The notes under the pieces are model-generated. The model worked only from the letters and a program-made list of their open reading frames with translations. It was not told the origin of the DNA and searched no databases. A program made the position numbers and the translations under genes. This document shows positions 1-8,858 of a stretch of 64,000 nt of DNA, one piece after another. Within the stretch, counting starts at the first letter, position 1, and the number at the start of each line of letters is the position of its first letter. The stretch is from Neobacillus niacini (GTDB lineage Bacteria > Bacillota > Bacilli > Bacillales > Cytobacillaceae), in the NCBI RefSeq assembly GCF_019749295.1, contig NZ_JACWFG010000001.1, forward strand, positions 270,604 through 334,603, in the 5' to 3' direction.

Positions 1-62
1 ATAAGAAGTGGAATTGTAAAAACAATTGCGTAAGGGAATATTTGTTCAATTATAGCCCACAT
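1..62 (-). CDS. nupQ: Nucleoside ABC transporter permease NupQ, N-terminal fragment
   Basis: Only the first 20 codons are inside the window. The ATG at 60-62 follows the nupP stop codon by one base and opens a hydrophobic N terminus (MWAIIEQIFPYAIVFTIPLL). This is what the second permease of a BmpA-type nucleoside importer looks like, and position after nupN-nupO-nupP predicts NupQ (YufQ of B. subtilis). The gene is cut by the window edge and is not evidently broken. The call rests mainly on operon order. Confidence 0.75.
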   Translation of the reverse strand, partial: MWAIIEQIFPYAIVFTIPLL

Positions 63-63
63 A

Positions 64-1140
64 TTATGCTTCTCCCTTCTTGCCAACAGGTCCATTTACA
101 TCATTAGCATTTGAACGAGTCTTACGGAATTTATTTAACACACGGTGAATCAGAACGCTAGTAGCAGCAAAGTAAATAATAATGGCAATGATTGTATTTG
201 CAAGTTCTGGCGGAATTTCGATCATCGCGTTCATAAAACCTGTCCCAGAATAAAGAATACCAAAAAGGAGTGCAGCAAAGAATACACCAACTGGAGAGTT
301 TGCCCCAAGTAATGCTACGGCAATCCCATCATAACCCTGTGACGGTAAAATACCAATTTGAATGCTGGATGCATTACCAGTATATAATGCTACCCCGCCC
401 AGACCTGCAAGAGCACCTGAAATTATCATGGATAAGATAATATTGCGATTAACTTTCATACCTGCATATTCTGCAGCATGTCTATTGAAACCTACAGCTT
501 TTAATTCGAATCCTAAGGTTGTTTTATTAATAATAAATGCAATAATAATCACAGCGATTATCGCAAGGAAAATTCCCAAATTAATATACGATCCTTGAAA
601 CATTTCAGATAACACAGGCGTTTTTAATGAAGCAGTTTCTGAGATTAGTTGGGATTCTGTTTCGGTTCCACCTTTAAAATAGGCAGGAACAGTATAATAA
701 ACTGTCCAATAAGCAATCCAGTTCATCATGATTGTTGATACAACCTCATGTACGTTGAATCTTGCTTTAAAATAGCCTGGAATAAATGCCCATAATCCTC
801 CGCCTAAAATTCCGGCTGCTATCATTGCTAGTAGTAAGATTGGTCTTGATAGATCGAATGTTAATCCCACAGCAGTAGCACAAAGACCGCCAATTAACAT
901 CTGACCAGCGGCACCGATATTAAATAAACCTGTACGGAAGGCGAAAGCGACAGCAAGTCCAGTAAAAATGAGTGGTGTTGCCGTTGCAAGCGTATCACCA
1001 ATACGGGAAATATTTTTTAATGCACCTTGGAATAAATACGTGTAACCTTCAATTGGGCTTGCCCCTATAAATAGCATTAGTAGGCCGCCCGCAATAAGTC
1101 CTAAAATAATTGAAATTAATGATACAATGGTGTTTCTCAC
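64..1140 (-). CDS. nupP: Nucleoside (guanosine) ABC transporter permease NupP
   Basis: This 358-aa, very hydrophobic protein has about nine to ten predicted membrane segments and belongs to the BPD_transp_2 permease family. It would form half of the membrane channel of a purine-nucleoside importer. It starts with GTG, and that codon overlaps the TGA stop of nupO by four bases, so translation is probably coupled. The glycine-rich run near residue 240 (ISGALAGLGGVALYTG) is typical of the family. B. subtilis YufP/NupP is the closest known match; guanosine as substrate is inferred from that homologue. Confidence 0.9.
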   Translation of the reverse strand: MRNTIVSLISIILGLIAGGLLMLFIGASPIEGYTYLFQGALKNISRIGDTLATATPLIFTGLAVAFAFRTGLFNIGAAGQMLIGGLCATAVGLTFDLSRPILLLAMIAAGILGGGLWAFIPGYFKARFNVHEVVSTIMMNWIAYWTVYYTVPAYFKGGTETESQLISETASLKTPVLSEMFQGSYINLGIFLAIIAVIIIAFIINKTTLGFELKAVGFNRHAAEYAGMKVNRNIILSMIISGALAGLGGVALYTGNASSIQIGILPSQGYDGIAVALLGANSPVGVFFAALLFGILYSGTGFMNAMIEIPPELANTIIAIIIYFAATSVLIHRVLNKFRKTRSNANDVNGPVGKKGEA

Positions 1141-2660
1141 ACGCTTCCCTCCTTACTCACTCCAGCCATCATGAGTCCTACCTCATTTTCATTCGTTTCA
1201 GAAGCCTTAACAGTTCCAATCAATTCTCCATTATTAACGATGGCAATACGGTCTGAAAGCTGCAGTACCTCATCAAGCTCTAATGAAACCAGAAGAACAG
1301 CCTTGCCTTTATCACGATGCTCGATTAATCTTTTGTGAATATATTCAATCGACCCTACATCCAAACCACGTGTAGGTTGGACTGCAATGAGTAAATCAGG
1401 ATCTAATTCTATTTCACGGCCAATGATTGCTTTTTGCTGATTACCTCCAGACAGAGTCCTTGCAATAGAAGCTCCACCTTCACCTGAACGAACGTCAAAG
1501 TTTTCTAAAATACTTTTAGCATATTTCTTAATTGCTGCGCCATTTAATAATCCAGCCTTTGCAAACGGCGGTTTATTATAAACCTCTAAAACCATGTTGT
1601 TTTCTAATGTATAATCAAGAACGAGTCCTCTTCTATGTCTATCTTCAGGGATATGGCCAATTCCGCTTTCAATTCTTTGACGGATTGGAATATTTGTAAT
1701 ATCTTTGCCTTTTAATAATATTTTCCCTGATTCAACTTTTCTAAGTCCGGTAATCGCTTCAACGATTTCTGATTGTCCATTTCCTTCGACTCCAGCGATA
1801 CCGACTATTTCTCCTCGTTTCACTTCAACAGAGAAATTTTTCAGTCCCAAAACTTTTCTATTATTTTTTACAGAAAGAGAATCTATTTGAAGTACGACCT
1901 CTCCAGGTGTACTAGCTTTCTTATCCACTTTGAAGTTAACTTCGCGGCCAACCATCATTTCTGCCATCTGTGCCGTGCTTGTTTCTTTTACGTTAACTGT
2001 TCCAATTCCTTTTCCACGTCGAATAACCGTACAACGGTCTGCAACCGCTTTAATTTCTTTTAACTTATGTGTAATAATGATAATTGATTTACCTTCATTA
2101 ATTAGGTTACGCATTATTTTCATTAATTCGTCAATTTCATGCGGTGTTAATACAGCTGTTGGTTCATCAAAGATTAGAACTTCGGCTTCACGGTAAAGCA
2201 TTTTCATAATTTCTACTCTTTGTTGCATTCCTACTGAGATATCTTCAATTTTTGAATGTGGATCAACGTTTAAGCCGTAGTGTTTTGATAAATCCGCTAT
2301 TCTTTTAGCAGCCTTATCAATATCTAAAACCATACCTTTTAATGGTTCACTGCCTAAAATAATATTTTCAGTTACTGTAAAATTTTCTACTAATTTAAAA
2401 TGCTGATGCACCATTCCAATACCAAGCTGATTGGCTACATTAGGATTTGAAATTTTTACTTCTTTTTCTCGAATTCTAATAGTCCCTTTTTCAGGTTGAT
2501 ACATACCAAATAATACACCCATTAGTGTTGACTTACCTGCACCGTTTTCCCCTAATAAGGCATGTATTTCCCCTTTTTTTAATGTGAGGGTAATATTATC
2601 ATTTGCTACAATACCAGGGAACTCTTTCCTAATATTCAGCATTTCAACCACATAACTCAT
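1137..2660 (-). CDS. nupO: Nucleoside ABC transporter ATP-binding protein NupO
   Basis: A 507-aa tandem ATPase of the RbsA type that powers import through NupP/NupQ at the inner face of the membrane. The first nucleotide-binding domain has a normal Walker A (GENGAGKST, residues 37-45) and a Walker B ending in FDEPTA. The second has a degenerate Walker A without lysine (GVEGNGQSE) but keeps an LSGGNQQ signature, as is normal in this family. I chose the ATG at 2660, nine bases after AAGGTG; a GTG at 2672 would add four residues but overlaps that ribosome-binding site. The nupP start overlaps its stop. Confidence 0.93.
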   Translation of the reverse strand: MSYVVEMLNIRKEFPGIVANDNITLTLKKGEIHALLGENGAGKSTLMGVLFGMYQPEKGTIRIREKEVKISNPNVANQLGIGMVHQHFKLVENFTVTENIILGSEPLKGMVLDIDKAAKRIADLSKHYGLNVDPHSKIEDISVGMQQRVEIMKMLYREAEVLIFDEPTAVLTPHEIDELMKIMRNLINEGKSIIIITHKLKEIKAVADRCTVIRRGKGIGTVNVKETSTAQMAEMMVGREVNFKVDKKASTPGEVVLQIDSLSVKNNRKVLGLKNFSVEVKRGEIVGIAGVEGNGQSEIVEAITGLRKVESGKILLKGKDITNIPIRQRIESGIGHIPEDRHRRGLVLDYTLENNMVLEVYNKPPFAKAGLLNGAAIKKYAKSILENFDVRSGEGGASIARTLSGGNQQKAIIGREIELDPDLLIAVQPTRGLDVGSIEYIHKRLIEHRDKGKAVLLVSLELDEVLQLSDRIAIVNNGELIGTVKASETNENEVGLMMAGVSKEGSV

Positions 2661-2811
2661 AGTAGCACTCACCTTTTTATTTAGACTCTAATTCTTTGAA
2701 AATAGGGAGTCCCCTATTACAACATCAAAAACAGAAGGATATTGAAACAGTTATATATGATTTCTCTAGTAATATGCATACTTAACAGATCAATCATACA
2801 TAAAGGACATA

Positions 2812-2838
2812 AAAGAGACGGAAAAAAACCGTCTCTTT
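2812..2838 (-). terminator. Intercistronic terminator/attenuator between nupN and nupO
   Basis: A perfect 10-bp stem (arms 2812-2821 AAAGAGACGG and 2829-2838) has a 7-base loop, and TTTT follows on the minus strand. It starts 10 bases after the nupN stop. Placement inside an ABC operon directly after the binding-protein gene suggests partial termination, giving more NupN than NupO/P/Q. Confidence 0.75.
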
Positions 2839-2847
2839 ATGATCTTT

Positions 2848-3948
2848 TTACTTAAATAAACTTCCTTGTTCAGAAGCAACTTTAATTTCACCAGACTTAA
2901 TTTTTTCAAATACTTCCTGGGCTTTAGTTACTGTATCGTCGCTTAAGTTTGGATTTTCAGCTGGTAAGCCAACACCGTCGTTCTTAGCATCGAATACTAA
3001 TGTTTCGCCGCCAGGGAAGTCACCATCTAGCTCGCGCTTAATGAGATCGAATGTAACATTGTCTAATTTCTTCATAGCTGAAGTCAAGATAATTGATTTA
3101 TCTCCTTCATACTTACCATCTTCGTATTGGTCAGAGTCAACACCAACGATCCAAACTTTTTCGCCTGCTTTACCACGTGTTTTAGCTTCGTTGATTGCAC
3201 CAACACCAACACCGCCAGCAGCAGTAAAGATTACATCTACGCCACGGTCATACATTTGTGCAGCAATTTGTCCACCTGCAGCTACGTTATCAAATGAACC
3301 TTGATATAGTACGTTTTCAGCTTTTAACGTTAGATTTGTGCCTAAGTTATCATTTGCATATTTAACACCTTGCTGGAATCCCCAGTTAAACTTTTGTACA
3401 GCAGGAATTTCCATACCTCCGATGAAACCTGCTTCACCTTCTTTTAATTCAAGTGCAGCAGCAACACCAGCTAGGAAACCTGACTCATGCTCAGCAAAGA
3501 AAACGGCAACAGTGTTCTCTTTAACAACTGGTTTATTGTCACCAGAATGTGGATTACCATCAAGAATGACGAATTTTGCATCTTTATATTTATCTTGAGC
3601 TTTGAATACAGCAGTTTCAAATTTGAAACCAGGTGTTACAATAAATTTATAACCCGCATCATACAGATTACCCATTTCTTTTAAGTATTCTGCCTCGGTT
3701 GTACCAGCTGGTTTAAGATATTTTGACTGAATTCCAAGTTCTTCTTCAGCTTTTTTAATACCTTCCCAAGTACCTTGGTTAAATGATTTGTCATCAATTG
3801 TACCAGCATCAGTAACCATACCAATTTTTTCAGCTTTTTTACCATTATCACTGCCAGTATCCTTGTCATCTCCGCCGCCACATGCTGCTAACAATGTGCC
3901 TGAAGCTAAAATCAATGACATAGCTAAGCCAAATTTACGTTTTTTCAA
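2848..3948 (-). CDS. nupN: Nucleoside-binding lipoprotein NupN (BmpA/PnrA family)
   Basis: A 366-aa substrate-binding lipoprotein for the NupOPQ importer. The N terminus is a classic lipoprotein signal: basic MKKRK, a hydrophobic core and the lipobox LLAAC, with Cys23 as the lipid-modified first residue of the mature protein. A Gly/Asp/Lys-rich linker follows, then the periplasmic-binding fold of the BmpA/PnrA family. The start is TTG (3946-3948) with a GGGGG ribosome-binding site eight bases upstream; no earlier in-frame start gives a better signal peptide. It lies 83 bp after the GntR regulator with no terminator between, so it may be co-transcribed with it. Confidence 0.93.
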   Translation of the reverse strand: MKKRKFGLAMSLILASGTLLAACGGGDDKDTGSDNGKKAEKIGMVTDAGTIDDKSFNQGTWEGIKKAEEELGIQSKYLKPAGTTEAEYLKEMGNLYDAGYKFIVTPGFKFETAVFKAQDKYKDAKFVILDGNPHSGDNKPVVKENTVAVFFAEHESGFLAGVAAALELKEGEAGFIGGMEIPAVQKFNWGFQQGVKYANDNLGTNLTLKAENVLYQGSFDNVAAGGQIAAQMYDRGVDVIFTAAGGVGVGAINEAKTRGKAGEKVWIVGVDSDQYEDGKYEGDKSIILTSAMKKLDNVTFDLIKRELDGDFPGGETLVFDAKNDGVGLPAENPNLSDDTVTKAQEVFEKIKSGEIKVASEQGSLFK

Positions 3949-3985
3949 AGCAATTGACCCCCTATTTTTTGTTTGATTTAGTAGG

Positions 3986-4000
3986 AAATTTCAGAAAGCA
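3986..4000. promoter_or_regulatory. Candidate CodY box upstream of nupN
   Basis: The 15-mer at 3986-4000 matches the CodY consensus AATTTTCWGAAAATT at 11 of 15 positions, and the central nine positions (TTTCAGAAA) match completely. It lies in the short nupR-nupN gap. CodY is known to repress the guanosine importer of B. subtilis, and codY itself is in this window. Four mismatches make it a weak candidate on sequence alone. Confidence 0.4.
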
Positions 4001-4031
4001 GGTTGATTACGTTTTCATTATCAACAAAAAA

Positions 4032-4757
4032 TTAAATTCTTTTTCGTAAAACTTGAAAACTAAATTTATCTGCTTTAAAGTAGTTTACCGAGAAAAGGAC
4101 TGGTTCATCCATTTCATCAAAGTGCATTTGCTTTAATACAAGCAGTGCCGTTTCTGGTTCACATTCTAGAATGGGTGAAATTTTCTCATGATAACCTATT
4201 GGTTCAATTTGAGCAACCGCATAGGTGATCTTCCGATTTGCCTCTTCTTCCAAAATGGAAAAAATCGACTCCTCTCCATGAGAAAATGTCTCTGGCAGGA
4301 TTTTTTCAGGTACCTTGTCGATACAGTAAACGACAGGTTCCCCATTTGCGGTTCTAACCCGCTCTCTGACCACAATTTCCTCATTTGTAGAACATGAGAA
4401 ACGACGAATATCCTCTTCCGTGGCTCCAACTGTCGATGAACTTAAGAAAATGGTACCTGGTTTCATCCCGGCCTGTAAGATCATGTTCGTAACACTATTA
4501 AGTTGTTCAATCCCTGAGGTAAACAGAGGTTTTGAGTTAACAAACGTACCAACACCATGACGGCGAATGATAACATTTTCCTCTTCAAGTATTCGTAGTG
4601 CTTCTCGCAGTGTGGCTCTACTTACGCCCAGTTGTTTGGCAAGATCGAATTCAGAAGGTAATTTTTCCTTTTCTTTGTAGACTCCCAGTTCGATATCTTG
4701 TTTTATCCGATCAATTACTTGTAGATATAAATGTCGGTTATCTAGCTTAATAGACAT
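4032..4757 (-). CDS. nupR: GntR/HutC-family transcriptional regulator, NupR-like (YmfC)
   Basis: A 241-aa cytoplasmic repressor of the HutC subgroup. Residues 1-70 form a winged helix-turn-helix ([16 protein letters not shown]), and the rest is a UTRA effector-binding domain. The ATG at 4757 has GGAGG seven bases upstream; the open frame extends 49 codons further up but lacks a ribosome-binding site. It sits between spoIIIE and nupN, as YmfC follows spoIIIE in B. subtilis. I recall YmfC being renamed NupR, the repressor of nupNOPQ there. Adjacency to the importer here supports that role. A palindrome in its own leader suggests autorepression. Confidence 0.85.
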   Translation of the reverse strand: MSIKLDNRHLYLQVIDRIKQDIELGVYKEKEKLPSEFDLAKQLGVSRATLREALRILEEENVIIRRHGVGTFVNSKPLFTSGIEQLNSVTNMILQAGMKPGTIFLSSSTVGATEEDIRRFSCSTNEEIVVRERVRTANGEPVVYCIDKVPEKILPETFSHGEESIFSILEEEANRKITYAVAQIEPIGYHEKISPILECEPETALLVLKQMHFDEMDEPVLFSVNYFKADKFSFQVLRKRI

Positions 4758-4782
4758 GCCGGTACCTCCAACTCTTCCTAAG

Positions 4783-4800
4783 ACATCAGACATCTGATGT
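4783..4800. promoter_or_regulatory. Probable NupR operator in the nupR leader
   Basis: This is a perfect palindrome with 8-bp arms (ACATCAGA at 4783-4790, TCTGATGT at 4793-4800) separated by CA. It lies about 20-37 bases downstream of the predicted transcription start of nupR. Size and symmetry fit a GntR-family dimer site. No second copy is seen ahead of nupN. Confidence 0.6.
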
Positions 4801-4825
4801 ATAATCATTCCTACTAATCGAAAAT

Positions 4826-4854
4826 AATATACCATTTTTTTAAGCTTATGGAAA
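4826..4854 (-). promoter_or_regulatory. Predicted sigma-A promoter of nupR
   Basis: On the minus strand, -35 TTTCCA (4849-4854) and -10 TATATT (4826-4831) are separated by 17 bases. The transcript would begin near 4819 and carry the palindromic operator in its leader. Confidence 0.5.
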
Positions 4855-4980
4855 TAGAATTTGTAATTTTTGTCGAAAAAAGCGAAAATGTCGAAAGTTG
4901 TCAAAATTCATAGGACTTTTTACTCTGAAATCTGCTATAATTTATAGTCGTCTCCTAATATGGCATAATTTTAGCATAAA

Positions 4981-5002
4981 AAAAAGCCGTCTTCGGCTTT
5001 TT
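4981..5002 (-). terminator. Intrinsic terminator after spoIIIE
   Basis: A stem of AAAAAGCCG against CGGCTTTTT with a four-base loop overlaps the spoIIIE stop codon and is followed by T residues on the minus strand. It separates spoIIIE from nupR. Confidence 0.85.
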
Positions 5003-7350
5003 TAATTTATCTCTTCATTTTGCTTAGCTTGTAAAACTGTTCTTGGTTTACTGCCTTCGTAGGCTCCTACAATACCTCGTGCTTCCATTTCATCAATTAA
5101 TCTTGCAGCTCTTGTATAGCCTATTCGAAAACGGCGTTGTAACATCGAGACGGAAGCGGTTTGCATTTCTACAACTAAATCCACTGCTTCTGCATATAAG
5201 TCATCGTCAACCTCACCGACTGCTTCAGGTGTATCATCAGGTATCATTTCTTCCTGATATTGTGCCTTTTGCTGGCCTATAACGAAATTAACCGTTTCCT
5301 CAACTTCATTGTCTGATAGAAAAGCACCTTGCACACGTACAGGTTTTGAAGCTCCAACAGGCAGGAATAACATATCCCCTCTGCCCAGTAGTTTTTCGGC
5401 ACCGCCCATATCAAGGATTGTCCTAGAATCAGTAGCACTTGATACGGCAAAGGCAATTCTTGACGGAATATTAGCTTTTATAACACCCGTGATGACATCA
5501 ACTGAAGGACGCTGGGTTGCTATTATTAAGTGTATTCCAGCAGCACGAGCCATTTGTGCAAGTCTAGTAATAGAATCTTCTACATCAGAAGAGGCAACCA
5601 TCATTAAATCTGCTAACTCATCTACAATGACAACAATGTATGGCAATAGCGGCTGTTTCTCATTTTCCTCGATGTTATGCCTTTTAACGTGGTCATTATA
5701 CCCTTCAATGTTACGTGTTCCAGTATGAGAGAACAGTTCATAACGTCTTTCCATTTCACTAACGACTTTTTTCAAAGCCTGCGAGGCTTTTTTAGCATCC
5801 GTTACTACAGGTGCTAGTAAGTGCGGAACCCCATTATACACATTTAACTCTACCATCTTAGGGTCAATCATCATTAATTTAACTTCATGAGGCTTAGCTC
5901 TCATTAATATGCTCGTAATAATACCATTAATACAAACACTCTTCCCGCTTCCAGTTGAACCTGCTACAAGCAGATGGGGCATCTTATTTAATTCAGCAAG
6001 TACTGCTTCCCCGGTAATATCTCTTCCAAGACCAATGAGCAATTTCGCTTCTGGTTTATTATTTTGGGTTGCTTCTAGTACCTCTCTTAATGACACCATG
6101 GCTACCTCTGAATTAGGTACTTCAATCCCAATTGCTGACTTTCCGGGAATAGGAGCTTCAATTCGTATATCTTTAGCAGCAAGTGCTAATGCAAGGTCAT
6201 CACTTAAACTTACGATTTTACTCACCTTTACCCCAACATCAGGGTGGACCTCATACTTGGTAACAGCTGGTCCAAGATGTACTTGGGTGACACGTGCCTT
6301 CACACCAAAGCTTTGAAAAGTCCTCTCAAGTTTAGCAGCATTGGCATGAATTAATTCATATTCCCCGCTCTGATCTGTTTTCTTTGGAGCCTTAAGGAGT
6401 CTCAGCGGTGGTAATTCATATGCAACATTCTCCACTTCCGTAAAAGTAATCGGAGGAGTGGAATCTTCTTCTTCTGCCTTTTGTTCATTCCCTTTGTTTT
6501 TCGTATCCTCTTTCCTTTGCTTTGCTTTTTGTGGGTCATCTCCTGGATAGGCACGGTCTGCAAAGCTTGAAATGAGAGGTTCAGGTATTACGATTTCATC
6601 TTGCTGATTTGCCAGAGGAGGAATGATTTCTGGCTGAACAGCAGCAGTAGCACGGTTTTCTCGCTCGCGCTGTTGTTGAATCCTTTTTTCTTCTCTCCGT
6701 TCCTGTTTTTTCTGCTTCCATTCTTCTAGATCTAATCGAAATGCACTCCATTGTCCCTTTGAAAATTCAATCAACGCCGTACCTATTTTTGCAATAAAGT
6801 CTCCGAATGATTTGCCTGTGAGTAATATAAAGCCGATTAGAATAAAGATAAATGCGATAATCTTTGTGCCCGTTTCAGCAAAAAGATAATGAAACATAGC
6901 AAACAGAACGGCTCCAATCATTCCTCCTCCAAGGTCAATTGTGCTCGTTTCCCCTCTGACTTCCATCATAAATATTTCCCACGTGCTGCTAATGACGCTT
7001 GGATTTTTAAAATTCCCATCATTCGTAAGTAAATGAAAAAGTGTTACATGGCTTAATAGCAAAATAGAAGAGACTATAAGATATGTACCAATTAGTTTAA
7101 TATGAAAGACAAATGGAATGGTTCGTTTCCACATAAGAAATACACTTAGAATCACAAGACCTATCAAGCTTAGCATGTACCATTCGCCCATCCAAAAACG
7201 GAAAAATAATACAGCAGCTTCACCTACAGCGCCTAGTTTTGCTATTGATATGATAGCAAGTGCTAAGATTGCAAGCGCAGTAAGTTCATATTGAACGGTT
7301 TGTTTTAAATGATTATCTCTTTTTTTTGATCTTCTTTTTTTCTTAGCCAT
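5002..7350 (-). CDS. spoIIIE: DNA translocase SpoIIIE (FtsK/SpoIIIE family)
   Basis: A 782-aa membrane-anchored DNA pump that moves the chromosome into the forespore and clears septa of DNA. Four hydrophobic segments lie within residues 25-180. A charged Gln/Glu/Lys-rich linker spans about 200-300. The RecA-like motor has Walker A GSTGSGKS at 464-471 and Walker [14 protein letters not shown]-terminal gamma winged helix (about 715-775) reads polarity sequences. B. subtilis SpoIIIE has 787 residues. AGGTG precedes the ATG. A terminator overlaps the stop codon. Confidence 0.95.
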   Translation of the reverse strand: MAKKKRRSKKRDNHLKQTVQYELTALAILALAIISIAKLGAVGEAAVLFFRFWMGEWYMLSLIGLVILSVFLMWKRTIPFVFHIKLIGTYLIVSSILLLSHVTLFHLLTNDGNFKNPSVISSTWEIFMMEVRGETSTIDLGGGMIGAVLFAMFHYLFAETGTKIIAFIFILIGFILLTGKSFGDFIAKIGTALIEFSKGQWSAFRLDLEEWKQKKQERREEKRIQQQRERENRATAAVQPEIIPPLANQQDEIVIPEPLISSFADRAYPGDDPQKAKQRKEDTKNKGNEQKAEEEDSTPPITFTEVENVAYELPPLRLLKAPKKTDQSGEYELIHANAAKLERTFQSFGVKARVTQVHLGPAVTKYEVHPDVGVKVSKIVSLSDDLALALAAKDIRIEAPIPGKSAIGIEVPNSEVAMVSLREVLEATQNNKPEAKLLIGLGRDITGEAVLAELNKMPHLLVAGSTGSGKSVCINGIITSILMRAKPHEVKLMMIDPKMVELNVYNGVPHLLAPVVTDAKKASQALKKVVSEMERRYELFSHTGTRNIEGYNDHVKRHNIEENEKQPLLPYIVVIVDELADLMMVASSDVEDSITRLAQMARAAGIHLIIATQRPSVDVITGVIKANIPSRIAFAVSSATDSRTILDMGGAEKLLGRGDMLFLPVGASKPVRVQGAFLSDNEVEETVNFVIGQQKAQYQEEMIPDDTPEAVGEVDDDLYAEAVDLVVEMQTASVSMLQRRFRIGYTRAARLIDEMEARGIVGAYEGSKPRTVLQAKQNEEIN

Positions 7351-7425
7351 ATAATCACCTGTCTATGTAAAGTGTAGTACTATCATTATCAACCTTTTGC
7401 ATTATCAAACATGATTTTAATGTTA

Positions 7426-7669
7426 GGCTGTGTAATTGGGATGTTGATTTGTGCTCCACTAAGGAATGCTTCTTGGAATAGTCATCGCAGGGACAGGCGG
7501 TTTTAAGCCTGTCACGAGGCGCTTCGCTTTCCGCAGGCGGTTCTTCGGGAAGCCTCCTCGACGCTAAAGCGTCTGCGGGGTCTCCCCTGTCCCGTCCTCC
7601 TGCAGGAGTCTCGCGCCTTCCGCAAAAATCAACATCGTCTAAATATAAACATTTATCTTTAACACAGCC
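7426..7669. repeat. GC-rich interspersed repeat, copy 1 (with terminal inverted repeats)
   Basis: This fills most of the 409-bp gap between ylzJ and spoIIIE. The ends are inverted repeats GGCTGTGT (7426-7433) and ACACAGCC (7662-7669). The GC-rich core (about 7518-7617) matches copies at 21459-21592 and 49148-49328. The core has an outer stem GGCGC (7518-7522)/GCGCC (7613-7617), an inner hairpin GACGC/GCGTC (7560-7573), GGGG-TCT-CCCC, and the palindrome CTCCTGCAGGAG. This copy also carries about 60 bases absent from the others, including a hairpin with arms GACAGGC/GCCTGTC (7492-7513). No convincing target-site duplication is seen. Confidence 0.85.
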
Positions 7670-7705
7670 AAAGGTTAAAGAGGATAAATCCTATAAAAGG
7701 AAGAA

Positions 7706-7725
7706 AGCAGCCTCATGTGGCTGCT
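7706..7725 (-). terminator. Intrinsic terminator after ylzJ
   Basis: A perfect 7-bp stem AGCAGCC/GGCTGCT with a 6-base loop lies 35 bases after the ylzJ stop, followed by TTTCTTCC on the minus strand. Confidence 0.7.
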
Positions 7726-7759
7726 CTTTGTTTTAGTATTATAATTATACCATAATATC

Positions 7760-7999
7760 CTAAAAGTTTGCGGACAATCCTTCTATGCTTGCACAAGAAA
7801 TTTTAGTACCAGGGCATATGCGCTCATCTAAAAAATGCTGAGGATCACTGCTTAGTATCCGTACTACTTGTACATTTTGGGCATCAGATAGTTCTACTAA
7901 AAGTGATACCCCTTGGTAGGTTACAGTTTGTTGTTTCGTAAAGGATTCTGATTCAGTCGGAAAGATAAATTCCTGCGGCATCGTCGTATATAGAATCAT
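7760..7999 (-). CDS. ylzJ: YlzJ-like small protein
   Basis: A 79-aa soluble protein matching the YlzJ family by size and position (directly after tepA, before spoIIIE), with the family-type start [14 protein letters not shown]. Its ATG overlaps the tepA stop by four bases, so translation is likely coupled. No catalytic motif, signal or membrane segment is visible and the function is unknown. Confidence 0.8.
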   Translation of the reverse strand: MILYTTMPQEFIFPTESESFTKQQTVTYQGVSLLVELSDAQNVQVVRILSSDPQHFLDERICPGTKISCASIEGLSANF

Positions 8000-8751
8000 T
8001 GAATCAGCCCCTCGTTCTCAACCTTAGATTGTTCTATTAATTCATTAAGTTTCTTCATTGCTGGCCCAAGTCCTCCAACCTCATCTATCAATCCATATTC
8101 CACGGCATCTGGACCAACTACATTTGTCCCAATGTCACGAGTAAGATTTCCTTTTGCAAACATTAAGTCCTTAAATTTTTCCTCAGAAATTTTTGAATGC
8201 TTTGTTACAAAATTGACTACTCGATCCTGCATCTTATCTAAATATTCAAAGGTTGCCGGTACTCCAATTACGAGACCAGTTAAGCGGATAGGATGAATTG
8301 TCATCGTAGCCGTTTCCGCAATAAAGGAATGGTCACAGGAGACTGCTATAGGCACTCCAATTGAATGCCCACCACCTAAGACAATTGATACCGTTGGTTT
8401 TGAAAGTGTAGCCAACATTTCGGAAATCGCTAGGCCTGCTTCCACATCTCCGCCAACTGTATTTAAGATTATCAGTACTCCTTCTATTTTTGGATTTTGT
8501 TCAATCGCAACTAATTGAGGAATCAAGTGTTCATATTTTGTAGTTTTATTTTGTGGAGGCAGTGCTAAATGACCCTCAATTTGGCCGATAATTGTTAAAC
8601 AATGAATTTTTGAATCTGAGGACAATTGAGGTACATTCGTTTGTCCCAGCTGCTGAATTTTTTCCATTAGTGAAGAAGGCTTTTCCTCTTTTTGAGGTTC
8701 TTGTCCTTCTTGATTTCCCGATTCACCTTTTTGTATATACTTATTCATCAT
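7996..8751 (-). CDS. tepA: ClpP-like translocation-enhancing protein TepA (YmfB)
   Basis: A ClpP/crotonase-fold serine peptidase relative of about 251 residues. B. subtilis TepA is linked to preprotein translocation and spore outgrowth. The first 40 residues are hydrophilic and Gln/Glu/Lys-rich. The oxyanion glycines and nucleophile lie in GGGHSIGVP (Ser130), with His in [10 protein letters not shown] as the probable second catalytic residue. Start: GGGAGA precedes two adjacent ATGs (8751 and 8748); an upstream ATG at 8769 lies ahead of that site and was rejected. It forms an operon with ylzJ. Confidence 0.88.
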   Translation of the reverse strand: MMNKYIQKGESGNQEGQEPQKEEKPSSLMEKIQQLGQTNVPQLSSDSKIHCLTIIGQIEGHLALPPQNKTTKYEHLIPQLVAIEQNPKIEGVLIILNTVGGDVEAGLAISEMLATLSKPTVSIVLGGGHSIGVPIAVSCDHSFIAETATMTIHPIRLTGLVIGVPATFEYLDKMQDRVVNFVTKHSKISEEKFKDLMFAKGNLTRDIGTNVVGPDAVEYGLIDEVGGLGPAMKKLNELIEQSKVENEGLIQ

Positions 8752-8823
8752 AAGTCTCCCTTCACGCATGATAACGTTAGTATTGACCTATGTTATAATT
8801 TCATTCTTAGACATATCGAAAAA

Positions 8824-8851
8824 AAGAAGCATTGGTTCCCCAATACTTCTT
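8824..8851 (-). terminator. Intrinsic terminator after rnjB
   Basis: The arms AAGAAG-c-ATTGG and CCAAT-a-CTTCTT have one mismatch and a TTCC loop. Seven T residues follow on the minus strand. It begins eight bases after the rnjB stop. Confidence 0.85.
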
Positions 8852-8858
8852 CTGCCAT

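Noticed and set aside
4758..4904. Longer N terminus for the GntR regulator
   Set aside because: Would cover the promoter and operator, is AT-rich, and lacks a ribosome-binding site, while the internal ATG has GGAGG at good spacing.
5309..6316. Long plus-strand open frames antisense to spoIIIE (139 and 135 codons)
   Set aside because: Shadow frames of a strongly conserved gene; no ribosome-binding site or recognisable domain.
7426..7669. CRISPR array or phage remnant as explanation of the repeats
   Set aside because: Only one repeat per locus, no regular spacers, no cas or phage genes in the window.
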